IMG/VR virus record: IMGVR_UViG_3300038424_000215
Span: 1-22,422 of that record
Source of the DNA: a virus
Reading direction: 5' to 3' (one strand)
Length of the DNA stretch: 22,422 nucleotides
Shown here: positions 7,234 to 12,895 of the stretch, in pieces
Layout of the letters: each line of letters starts with the position of its first letter
How positions within the stretch are numbered: position 1 is the stretch's first letter
Made by a program: the position numbers and the translations under genes
The notes under the pieces: model-generated
What the model was told of the DNA's origin: nothing
The model's database searches: none
The model's input: only the letters and a program-made list of their open reading frames with translations

Positions 7234-7243
7234 CTTTAAATAG
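7234..7243 (+). promoter_or_regulatory. TATA box of the winged-helix/pentamer cassette
   Basis: The sequence CTTTAAATAG lies in the AT-rich gap after the MuF gene, with its centre 27-28 bases upstream of ATG 7267. This matches a canonical archaeal TATA box at the right distance for transcription to begin at or just before the start codon. No ribosome binding site precedes the ATG, in line with a leaderless mRNA. It would start transcription of the winged-helix gene, the pentamer array and the RAMP-like gene independently of the head operon. Confidence 0.7.
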
Positions 7244-7266
7244 GTTTCTGTGACACAAATATATTT

Positions 7267-7767
7267 ATGGAAAATCCGACGGAGCTAAAACTTTACCCCC
7301 CTTCGCGTGAACTTGCCAGGGTAGCGGAAGGATGGACCTACGGATCGACGCATACGCATTCCGAGATCGCGGAGATCCTCGGTATCCCGCAGCAGGAAAA
7401 CACCTATTATCAGGCCGTTTCGGATGCCAACGAAATCCTCCTCCCGAAGTCAAAAATGATCAGAAACGTGCGAGGGGTAGGATATCTCGTGGTGAACCCG
7501 GATTCCTACGAGGACGTATCCTATGATCGGGTGAAGAAGTCAAAGGAATATCTCCTCCGGGCCTGTGAGATCGCGCAGTATGCTCCCCGGGAGGAGATGA
7601 CTCCAGAGGACCGGGCGCGGTTCGACCGGTATGTTGTGGGCCTTGGCACCAGGGCGGCCCTCTTCATGCGGGAGTTCGAGTCCAAGCAGGTGATCTCCGG
7701 CCCGATGAAGATCCGGCTCTCCGAGAGGCGGCCTTTGCAGCTGGAGAAGAAAGATGAACCGCAATGA
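7267..7767 (+). CDS. Winged helix-turn-helix protein
   Basis: This is a 166-residue protein. Residues about 25-78 look like a winged HTH: THTHSEIAEILGI as the first HTH helices, a longer helix QENTYYQAVSDANEILL in the recognition position, and a wing NVRGVGYLVV that resembles the OmpR/PhoB-type wing (VRGVGYRL). A helical C-terminal half (about 85-138), rich in Arg and Glu, could mediate oligomer formation. It ends with a charged tail. The gene is preceded by its own TATA box and followed directly by the pentamer array, so it may bind that array or the cassette promoter. The DNA-binding fold is inferred from the motif; the target is not known. Confidence 0.62.
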   Translation: MENPTELKLYPPSRELARVAEGWTYGSTHTHSEIAEILGIPQQENTYYQAVSDANEILLPKSKMIRNVRGVGYLVVNPDSYEDVSYDRVKKSKEYLLRACEIAQYAPREEMTPEDRARFDRYVVGLGTRAALFMREFESKQVISGPMKIRLSERRPLQLEKKDEPQ

Positions 7768-7792
7768 TGGGGCAACCCCGGAGCGGACGTAG

Positions 7793-7940
7793 CTTGGCTT
7801 CGCAAGGCTCGGTTGGGCTTGGCACGGCGCGGTTAGGTAGGGAATGGCGTGGTCTGGCGTGGCAGGGATTCCCTGGCTTGGTAGGGTAGGGTCCGGCTCG
7901 GCGTGGCAGGGTGTGGCTCGGCGCGGATTTCAAGGTAAGG
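7793..7940 (+). repeat. NNNGG pentanucleotide phased array
   Basis: GG dinucleotides recur every five bases on the + strand while the three bases between them vary, with the first usually a pyrimidine (YNNGG). Units in phase run from 7793 to 7867 (15 units, one of them ending CG instead of GG). An interruption of 9 bases, ATTCCCTGG, follows at 7868-7876. Ten more units occupy 7877-7926, then a second 9-base interruption ATTTCAAGG at 7927-7935, and a final TAAGG at 7936-7940. The start codon of the RAMP-like gene follows 9 bases later, so the array forms that gene's 5' leader and its last units act as ribosome binding site. It is preceded by a tiny GGGG-CAA-CCCC inverted repeat at 7769-7779. 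It has no coding potential on the + strand. Confidence 0.9.
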
Positions 7941-7949
7941 TGAAACAGC

Positions 7950-8522
7950 ATGAGAAAAGTTGACGTTTGGATTAAGGGGATTACCCCCCTTCTGATGCAT
8001 GATAGTCAGGGGATCAACCCATTACATCCCCTGATAAAAGAGCTGAAAAAGCTCACGGTGAAAGGGAAGAAGAAAACGGACGACGACAACATCCAGATCG
8101 CCCGTATCGAGTGGGAGCTCGGCCTCTATCTGGATAAGGACGGTAAACCCATGGTCCCGGCGGTCAATGTAGAAGCCTGCATTCGGGACGCTGCTAAGGA
8201 GGAGAAACAGGGCAGAACCGTCACCGCCGGGCTCAAAGTCTCCCCGGATGATATCCCCCTGATCTATCCAGGACCAACCACCAAGAACGGGCTCTGGGAA
8301 GCAGGATTCAGCGACTTCCGAAGCGCTAGGATCAAGGGAAGCCGAGTGAACCGATGCAGGCCACGGTTCAACAGCTGGGAACTTAAGTTCACCATCGAGT
8401 ATTCCGAGAAGGACTTCGATGATGAGGCCATCCGAAGGTTCCTTGAGATCGCAGGGGAACGGAAGGGACTTGGGGACTATCGCCCCCGGTATGGAAAGTT
8501 CGCCGTTATGAGCATGGAATAA
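7950..8522 (+). CDS. RAMP/Cas7-like protein downstream of the pentamer array
   Basis: This 190-residue protein has features of a single RAMP (RRM-derived) fold as in Cas7/Csm3-type subunits. It has a first beta strand with KVDVWIKGITPLLMHD (residues 3-18), a variable insert rich in Lys and Asp (about 30-50), and then a segment MVPAVNVEACIRDAAKE (68-84) that matches the place of the RAMP motif pGSSlKGalR. The C-terminal half has the strand WELKFTIEY, a helix DDEAIRRFLEIAGE, and a glycine-rich end GLGDYRPRYGKFAV (173-186) that resembles the conserved RAMP C-terminal loop (iGg..s.GyGrf.v). Similar small phage proteins with the LLMH and GLGDxRPRxGxF motifs exist and are uncharacterised to my knowledge. 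No other CRISPR gene is nearby. Nucleic-acid binding is probable, and filament formation on the array transcript or DNA is a hypothesis. Confidence 0.55.
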   Translation: MRKVDVWIKGITPLLMHDSQGINPLHPLIKELKKLTVKGKKKTDDDNIQIARIEWELGLYLDKDGKPMVPAVNVEACIRDAAKEEKQGRTVTAGLKVSPDDIPLIYPGPTTKNGLWEAGFSDFRSARIKGSRVNRCRPRFNSWELKFTIEYSEKDFDDEAIRRFLEIAGERKGLGDYRPRYGKFAVMSME

Positions 8523-8524
8523 CC

Positions 8525-8722
8525 ATGGCGACGCATAACTGGCAGGTCAGCATCAACGCGAACGGGGCCGAAAAGACTGAATATGTCTACGTAGAGCTCC
8601 CCGGTGCGTATCTTTGGCAAATTGAACGCATTATCCAAGACCCCCGGTTCGGATTCGCTTCCCGTGAGGCATTCCTATTAGATGCAATCCGGCAACACAT
8701 CATCAAATACGACTTACAATAA
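8525..8722 (+). CDS. Ribbon-helix-helix-like small protein with tape-measure-like N terminus
   Basis: This is a 65-residue protein. Residues about 20-63 fit a ribbon-helix-helix DNA-binding domain: strand EYVYVELPGAYL, first helix LWQIERIIQD, turn RFGFASREAF, second helix LLDAIRQHIIKYD, as in archaeal CopG-like regulators. The first 16 residues (THNWQVSINANGAEK) instead match residues 463-477 of the tape measure protein (THNWQISINVSGAGK), and the DNA of the two regions is also alike (8531-8575 and 17359-17403). The gene therefore looks chimeric. It starts two bases after the RAMP-like gene and is the last gene before the repeated promoter at 8738, so it probably closes the cassette. Autoregulation is plausible but unproved. 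Confidence 0.6.
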   Translation: MATHNWQVSINANGAEKTEYVYVELPGAYLWQIERIIQDPRFGFASREAFLLDAIRQHIIKYDLQ

Positions 8723-8734
8723 TAAACGACTCCC

Positions 8735-8740
8735 TTTTTT
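8735..8740 (+). terminator. T-run terminator candidate
   Basis: Six consecutive T residues follow the last gene of the cassette by 12 bases, in CCCTTTTTTAG. Archaeal RNA polymerase commonly terminates at such U-tracts without a hairpin. It lies directly upstream of the TATA element of the protease promoter, so one transcript could end where the next is initiated. Confidence 0.4.
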
Positions 8741-8764
8741 AGATTTATATAGTATAGCGTTGTA
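8738..8764 (+). promoter_or_regulatory. Archaeal TATA-type promoter for the protease/capsid operon
   Basis: This 27-base element begins TTTAGATTTATATAGTATAG and differs at only two positions from the element in front of the portal gene (3824-3850). The TTTATATAG core, centred about 29 bases before ATG 8777, is a textbook archaeal TATA box. The start codon lacks a strong Shine-Dalgarno motif, as expected for a short-leader mRNA. It would drive protease, scaffold, decoration and major capsid protein genes, probably in step with the portal operon. Confidence 0.8.
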
Positions 8765-8776
8765 TATTTTGAGCGT

Positions 8777-10063
8777 ATGCCGGAGTTCACCCTTTTAGGC
8801 AGCCTTCATCCATTTGTGATCGCTACCGCGGGGAATGCCCTTCTCATCGAGGGCCCTCTCTTCACCGCGGGAAAGATCAACAAGAACGGGTGGGGCATCC
8901 CCGAGGAAGAGGCTGCGGACTTCGCTGCATCATTCACGGGCAAGCCCATTCGATATTGCCCGTATGGAAAGGAGGTCATCCCGGGGGTCCCGGGCGAGCA
9001 TTACTGCGACGCCATCAACTCCCAGAAGGCCGTTGTAGGCACTATTCTCAAAGTCATGCCCGGGGGAAAGGATGACCAGAACCGCACCGTCTTCTACCAG
9101 CGAGCGAAGATCACAGACCCGGCGACCGTCAAGGGGATTCAATCCGGCACGATTCCCTTAACTGTCTCCCTCTGGGGTATCGCTGACGAACATGGGGAGG
9201 ACGGGATGATGCGGGGGATCCGGGGCGAGAGCGCAAGCATTGTCAGCGACCCCGCCTATACGGAGGCCCGCTTTACCTGGATGGCAGCGAAGTCCTACCC
9301 TTTCCAGAGCTCAAAAGGAGCATCTACTGTGACCGACAAACCAACCGAAGAGCAGGCCACCCTTCCGGGAATGGAGGCGGTGGCTCCTGGCGTGACGATC
9401 AACATCGCCGCCGGGAAAGGATCGACTGATGGAAAAGATGGGGGGGGATCTCCGGAGCACAACGCGGTATGCGCGGGATGTGGAGAGAAGCTCCCTGCCT
9501 ATGCGAAGTTCTGCCCGGCCTGTGGTAAGGGCCTTCATGCGGCCTGCGGAGGCTGTGGGGCATCTGTCCGACCCGGCGCGAAGTTCTGCGAAGCCTGTGG
9601 GACCCCGGTGGGTCAGACTGTGGGGGACAACTCCGTTGCGGCCTCGGTTGATAAGCAGGTCGCCGAGAAGCTGGCCGCAAAGCTCGAAGAGGTCCGCAAG
9701 CAGGATCTCGCTGCCTCAATCGTCCAGGTTCAGATCAGGGCCGGCCTGCTCAAGCAGGAGGACGCAGAGAAGCGGAAGACCGAGCTCGTGACCATCCCGG
9801 CCGCGGCACTCGAGATCGAGCTGGCGAACTACACCACCATCGCGGACAAGCTCGCAAAGCCTGATGAGCGGGGCCTCAAGAGCGGGCAGATCCCGGTCCC
9901 GGCCTCCACCCAGGAGAAGCCAAAGCTTCCGATGCCTGCCAACGCAGACGCCTTCCTCGCCCGGTTCAAGGGCCTTGACAACAAGGGCCTGACCTGGGAG
10001 GACGTGAAGAAATACGGGCCCGGTGGCACGTTCCATCAGGGTCGCGTAATCCAGGAGGTCTAA
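8777..10063 (+). CDS. Prohead protease fused to zinc-ribbon scaffold
   Basis: This 428-residue protein has two functional parts. Residues 1-173 resemble a head maturation (U35/S78-like) protease: NKNGWGIPEEE, GKPIRYCPYG, then a histidine in GEHYCDAI (H75), a serine in PLTVSLWG (S131), and a family-typical ESASIVSDPAYTEARF segment near the end. Residues 185-428 are a scaffold-like region: a low-complexity Gly/Asp linker, two zinc ribbons (C232/C235/C246/C249 and C257/C260/C271/C274), a long charged coiled coil (about 288-365), and a C-terminal part with ANADAFLARFKGL and a final GTFHQGRVIQEV. Protease plus scaffold in one frame, with an internal start at 9329, parallels lambda C/Nu3. Catalytic residues are assigned by position and pattern, not confirmed. 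The gene has its own promoter. Confidence 0.78.
   Translation: MPEFTLLGSLHPFVIATAGNALLIEGPLFTAGKINKNGWGIPEEEAADFAASFTGKPIRYCPYGKEVIPGVPGEHYCDAINSQKAVVGTILKVMPGGKDDQNRTVFYQRAKITDPATVKGIQSGTIPLTVSLWGIADEHGEDGMMRGIRGESASIVSDPAYTEARFTWMAAKSYPFQSSKGASTVTDKPTEEQATLPGMEAVAPGVTINIAAGKGSTDGKDGGGSPEHNAVCAGCGEKLPAYAKFCPACGKGLHAACGGCGASVRPGAKFCEACGTPVGQTVGDNSVAASVDKQVAEKLAAKLEEVRKQDLAASIVQVQIRAGLLKQEDAEKRKTELVTIPAAALEIELANYTTIADKLAKPDERGLKSGQIPVPASTQEKPKLPMPANADAFLARFKGLDNKGLTWEDVKKYGPGGTFHQGRVIQEV
9329..10063 (+). CDS. Nested capsid scaffold protein from internal in-frame start
   Basis: GTG 9329 is in frame with the protease gene at residue 185 and is preceded by AAAAGGAG (9313-9320) with eight bases of spacing, a stronger ribosome binding site than the parent gene has. 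It falls exactly at the junction between the protease domain and the downstream region. The 244-residue product would hold the double zinc ribbon, the coiled coil and the C-terminal capsid-contact region. In lambda, Nu3 scaffold is made the same way from inside gene C. The prediction rests on site strength, frame and domain boundary; expression is not shown by the sequence alone. Confidence 0.6.
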   Translation: MTDKPTEEQATLPGMEAVAPGVTINIAAGKGSTDGKDGGGSPEHNAVCAGCGEKLPAYAKFCPACGKGLHAACGGCGASVRPGAKFCEACGTPVGQTVGDNSVAASVDKQVAEKLAAKLEEVRKQDLAASIVQVQIRAGLLKQEDAEKRKTELVTIPAAALEIELANYTTIADKLAKPDERGLKSGQIPVPASTQEKPKLPMPANADAFLARFKGLDNKGLTWEDVKKYGPGGTFHQGRVIQEV

Positions 10064-10065
10064 AC

Positions 10066-11157
10066 ATGGGAAACCTTTCAGCACCCCTCGATGTTCCACG
10101 CCGGGAACCTCACACGGTCATCGCCCCGGTCAAGGCAAGCACGACCATCTATAAGGGCGCGATGCTCGAATACAACGGCGGCTATGTGCAGCCGTGGAAC
10201 CCCTCGGACGGCTATCCCTTCGCGGGAGTTGCCGAGAGCGGCACAGTCGTCCCGATTGTCGGGAGCGGCGCAAATGTTGTCGGGACCTCCGATGGATGGA
10301 TCTCGATCCCGGTCAAGCGCACCGGCATGTTCAAGATCGCCTACTCCTCGGCCGCCATCACCAACGTAGGCGCACTCGTCTACTTCAGCGACGACAACAC
10401 CCTCACGCTCTCCGCAACCGGGGATGCCGTTGGGGCCGTCGCGGACTACGAGAGCGGCTACCTCTGGATCGATATCACGGGCTTCACCCTCCCGACAGAC
10501 GTTAAAGCATTCCTGTCCTATCCCGTGGATCTCTCCGCGGCTACTGGCTCCGGCACGACTGGGGTTGCAGAGCGGATCGGGACCTCGGGCTCGCCCGTTG
10601 CGATGAGCATTGCCGGCCAGCGTGGGGCCCAGGAATACTACTCCACGACCGCGACCAGCGACACCTCCTACGGGCGCTACATCCAGCTCAAGGCCCTGGC
10701 TGCAGGGCTCGAAGCCATCGCGCTCCGTTCCCGGACCATGCTCTCCATCGCGGCCGTTGGGAACGCCCACGGGATGCACGCTACCCTGGAGCTCGATACC
10801 TCCGCGGGCAGCGTCACGGGCCTCGGCACGGGCCTCCGTGCGAACCTCGTCCTCCCCGGGCGGGCTGTTGCAGCCGGCGGGACCTACTACGGCCTCATGG
10901 CGGAGATCTTCTGTGCTGCGAGCGCCGATATCTCGCCCGTCACGCAGCATGCGATCCTCGCGGTCCAGGCCAACGGCGACGCGACCGCGGTGGGCAAGGT
11001 CCTCAACGCCATCGCCTTCGCAGGGGGCGACGGGACCGGCAAGATGATCTACACGGCGACGGACTCTGCCCCGACATTCACGGGCTCGATCCGGATCCTC
11101 GTGAACGGTGCGGTGCGATACCTGCATTTCACCAGCGCACAGGCGGCGAACTCGTAA
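10066..11157 (+). CDS. Capsid decoration protein with added C-terminal domain
   Basis: This is a 363-residue protein starting after a strong GGAGGT site. Residues about 12-145 match the character of DUF2190-type small head decoration proteins: a beta-rich domain with KASTTIYKGAMLEYNGGYV, FAGVAESGTV, the SIPVKRTGMFKI strand, and GALVYFSDDNTLTL. This domain stabilises expanded capsids in related phages and lies just upstream of the capsid gene, as here. Residues about 180-363 form a second, Gly/Ala/Thr-rich domain (QEYYSTTATSDTSYGRYIQL, LRSRTMLSIAAVGNAHGMH) like those seen on phage surface proteins. The fused form is longer than usual decoration proteins (about 110-150 residues). The C-terminal part may point outward from the capsid. 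Confidence 0.68.
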   Translation: MGNLSAPLDVPRREPHTVIAPVKASTTIYKGAMLEYNGGYVQPWNPSDGYPFAGVAESGTVVPIVGSGANVVGTSDGWISIPVKRTGMFKIAYSSAAITNVGALVYFSDDNTLTLSATGDAVGAVADYESGYLWIDITGFTLPTDVKAFLSYPVDLSAATGSGTTGVAERIGTSGSPVAMSIAGQRGAQEYYSTTATSDTSYGRYIQLKALAAGLEAIALRSRTMLSIAAVGNAHGMHATLELDTSAGSVTGLGTGLRANLVLPGRAVAAGGTYYGLMAEIFCAASADISPVTQHAILAVQANGDATAVGKVLNAIAFAGGDGTGKMIYTATDSAPTFTGSIRILVNGAVRYLHFTSAQAANS

Positions 11158-11475
11158 ATGCGGCGAATTTCCCTCATCCCTTACCGCTGCGCAGACGGTC
11201 AGTCCTACAAGGTGCGAGAATCCCTCGCAAACCTGCTCTTCCTCCCGACGCTCCAGCTCGGAGCTCGGGAGATCATTGAGCACGACCGGATCGCACGGAA
11301 GATTGAATCCGCGAAGGATAACGTGGTTCTCGAAGAGGCTGAGTTTGCCAAGGTCAAGCAGGCAATCGAAGCCTTCAAGGGATATGGTCGTGACGACCTC
11401 CAGCTCATCGCGCGGGTCATGGATGCGGCAGAACTCGACGCAAACACCAACGTTTCAAAAGGAGATGTGATGTAA
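11158..11475 (+). CDS. Small head-region protein, unknown
   Basis: ATG 11158 directly follows the decoration gene stop (TAAATG), and the gene ends just before the major capsid gene. The 105-residue product starts with a strand (RRISLIPYRC) and then is largely helical and charged, with EHDRIARKIESAKDNVVLEEAEFAKVKQAIEA split by short turns. Small helical proteins between decoration and capsid genes occur in Mu-like and related head operons, but I do not recognise this family. A chaperone or minor head role is a guess from position. Confidence 0.5.
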   Translation: MRRISLIPYRCADGQSYKVRESLANLLFLPTLQLGAREIIEHDRIARKIESAKDNVVLEEAEFAKVKQAIEAFKGYGRDDLQLIARVMDAAELDANTNVSKGDVM

Positions 11476-11476
11476 C

Positions 11477-12439
11477 ATGCCTATCGCACTTTCGGACCTG
11501 TATCCGGAATTCACGAACATGCTCATCCAGACCTACTTCTTCAAGGTCTATGACATGTATGTCCCGACCGACTGGGCGGACTTCACCCAGGTCCTTCCGT
11601 CAACGAAGGAAGCAGAGATCTACCCGACCCTCGGAGTGGTTCCGAAGATGTCCGAGTTCCGCGGCGAGCGGACCTTCACGGGCCTCGGGAACAAAGAGAC
11701 CTTCATGGTCCACAACAAGATGTATGATGGCGGCGTGAGCTTCCCCCTGACGTCCTTCCAGGACGACCAGTATGGGATCGTCTCCATGCGCATCGGAGAC
11801 CTCGCCATCGAAGGGAAGCGGTTCCCTACGGAGCTCGTCTACAACATCCTCCACAACGGGGCATCCGTCAAGGGCTACGATGGAGCCTACCTCTTCGCGG
11901 ACCACAAGGCAAAGGGCTCGGCCACCCAGAGCAACACCAACGGGACCTCGACGACCCTGGATGCGACCGGCCTGACCGGCGTCATCAAGGCCATGCGGAA
12001 GTTTGTCGATACCCAGGGCCGTCCGCTGAACATCGTCCCGGACACCCTCATCGTCCCGCCCGACCTCGAAGTCACCGCGGCCCAGCTCCTCAACACGACC
12101 TTCTTCATGGCGGTCGGAGCGAACACCTCCCAGAACGCTACGAGCGGTCAGGGGACGAGCATCGGCAACATCCCGACCTACAACCCCTTCGGCGGCATCC
12201 TCAAGCGGATGATCGTCAGCCCCTACCTCACGTCAACGACCGAGTGGTATGTGGCCTGCACGACCCGCATGACGAAGCCCGTCATCCTCCAGGAGAGGCA
12301 GCCCGTGACCCTCACGGTCAAGATGGACCCGTCCACCTCGGATAAGGTCCTCTCCAGCAACGAAGGGCTGGCATCCATCATCGCCCGGTGGGGCGCTGCA
12401 GCCGGCGACTGGCACACGGTCTTCCAGGGCTCAACCTAA
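11477..12439 (+). CDS. Major capsid protein, Mu gpT-like (HK97 fold)
   Basis: This 320-residue protein fits the Mu gpT-like major capsid family, in which the HK97-fold subunit lacks a long N-terminal delta domain. Visible family features are an N-terminal helix leading to YFFKVYDMYVPTDWADF, a central YDGAYLFADHKAKGSATQSN, then the segment GLTGVIKAMRKFVDTQGRPL followed by IVPDTLIVPPDLEVTAAQLL, and an MTKPVILQERQPV strand. The C-terminal part carries SNEGLASIIARWGAAAG, matching the gpT region where 'gvraR...' occurs. It follows the protease, scaffold and decoration genes and precedes the connectors. It is full length and probably the most abundant product of the window. Confidence 0.88.
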   Translation: MPIALSDLYPEFTNMLIQTYFFKVYDMYVPTDWADFTQVLPSTKEAEIYPTLGVVPKMSEFRGERTFTGLGNKETFMVHNKMYDGGVSFPLTSFQDDQYGIVSMRIGDLAIEGKRFPTELVYNILHNGASVKGYDGAYLFADHKAKGSATQSNTNGTSTTLDATGLTGVIKAMRKFVDTQGRPLNIVPDTLIVPPDLEVTAAQLLNTTFFMAVGANTSQNATSGQGTSIGNIPTYNPFGGILKRMIVSPYLTSTTEWYVACTTRMTKPVILQERQPVTLTVKMDPSTSDKVLSSNEGLASIIARWGAAAGDWHTVFQGST

Positions 12440-12445
12440 ACCCCC

Positions 12446-12469
12446 CTTCCCGTCTCTTTTTTCGGGAGG
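12446..12469 (+). terminator. Hairpin after the major capsid gene, overlapping the next ribosome binding site
   Basis: A 7-base-pair stem (12446-12452 with 12463-12469, one G-U pair) encloses a ten-base T-rich loop TCTCTTTTTT. The 3' arm CGGGAGG contains the ribosome binding site of the following gene (ATG 12476). The hairpin could attenuate or partly terminate transcription after the capsid gene through its U-tract, or mask the next ribosome binding site. Either would keep capsid protein in excess over connectors. Its function is inferred from the sequence only. Confidence 0.5.
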
Positions 12470-12475
12470 ATCACC

Positions 12476-12895
12476 ATGACCCTAAGCTGGGCGAACATAG
12501 TAACGGCGCAGATTGAGACTTCATGCAGCACCAGCTACGACCTCACCACAATCGGGGGAAAGGTAGAGGCCGAGATCAAGGCCGAGCTCGATGTTAACGG
12601 GCTCGATACGAACCCCCAGAACGTCTCGCAGAGTGGCGTGGGCCTCCTCGTAACCGCGGCCCAGGCATGGCTCTGTCGGGATATCCGAATCCTCCAGAAA
12701 CACGACCAGACGATCCCGAATGCCATCCACGAGGGAACGCTCGGGATCGATGTGACCATCGACGCCTCCATCAAGTTCTACGCTGACAAAGGGCGGGAAG
12801 CCCTTGATAAGTATATCGCCGCCATGACAGGGACAAACGAAGACGACACGGGCGAGATTGCGGGCCTTCTCGCTCTCGCAGGGGAGGAGTTATGA
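12476..12895 (+). CDS. Head-tail adaptor-like protein
   Basis: This 139-residue, mostly helical protein lies directly after the major capsid gene. That is the usual place for the adaptor (gp6/gp15-type connector) that docks on the portal. It has short helices with conserved-looking turns (DLTTIGGKVEAEIKAELDVNGLD, then LVTAAQAWLCRDIRILQKHD) and a long C-terminal helix (DASIKFYADKGREALDKYI) with an acidic tail. Size and helix content fit that family, but no signature is unmistakable. Its start follows GGAGG in the hairpin at 12446-12469. The stop overlaps the next gene (ATGA). Confidence 0.6.
   Translation: MTLSWANIVTAQIETSCSTSYDLTTIGGKVEAEIKAELDVNGLDTNPQNVSQSGVGLLVTAAQAWLCRDIRILQKHDQTIPNAIHEGTLGIDVTIDASIKFYADKGREALDKYIAAMTGTNEDDTGEIAGLLALAGEEL

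Noticed and set aside
7793-7940. CRISPR array
   Set aside because: There are no direct repeats of 20 or more bases with unique spacers; the unit is 5 bases and only GG is constant. No cas1, cas2 or leader is nearby, despite the RAMP-like neighbour.
7664-7951. Minus-strand proline-rich frame (95 codons) over the pentamer array
   Set aside because: Its Pro-rich repeats follow simply from reading CCNNN in frame; no start signal or domain supports it.
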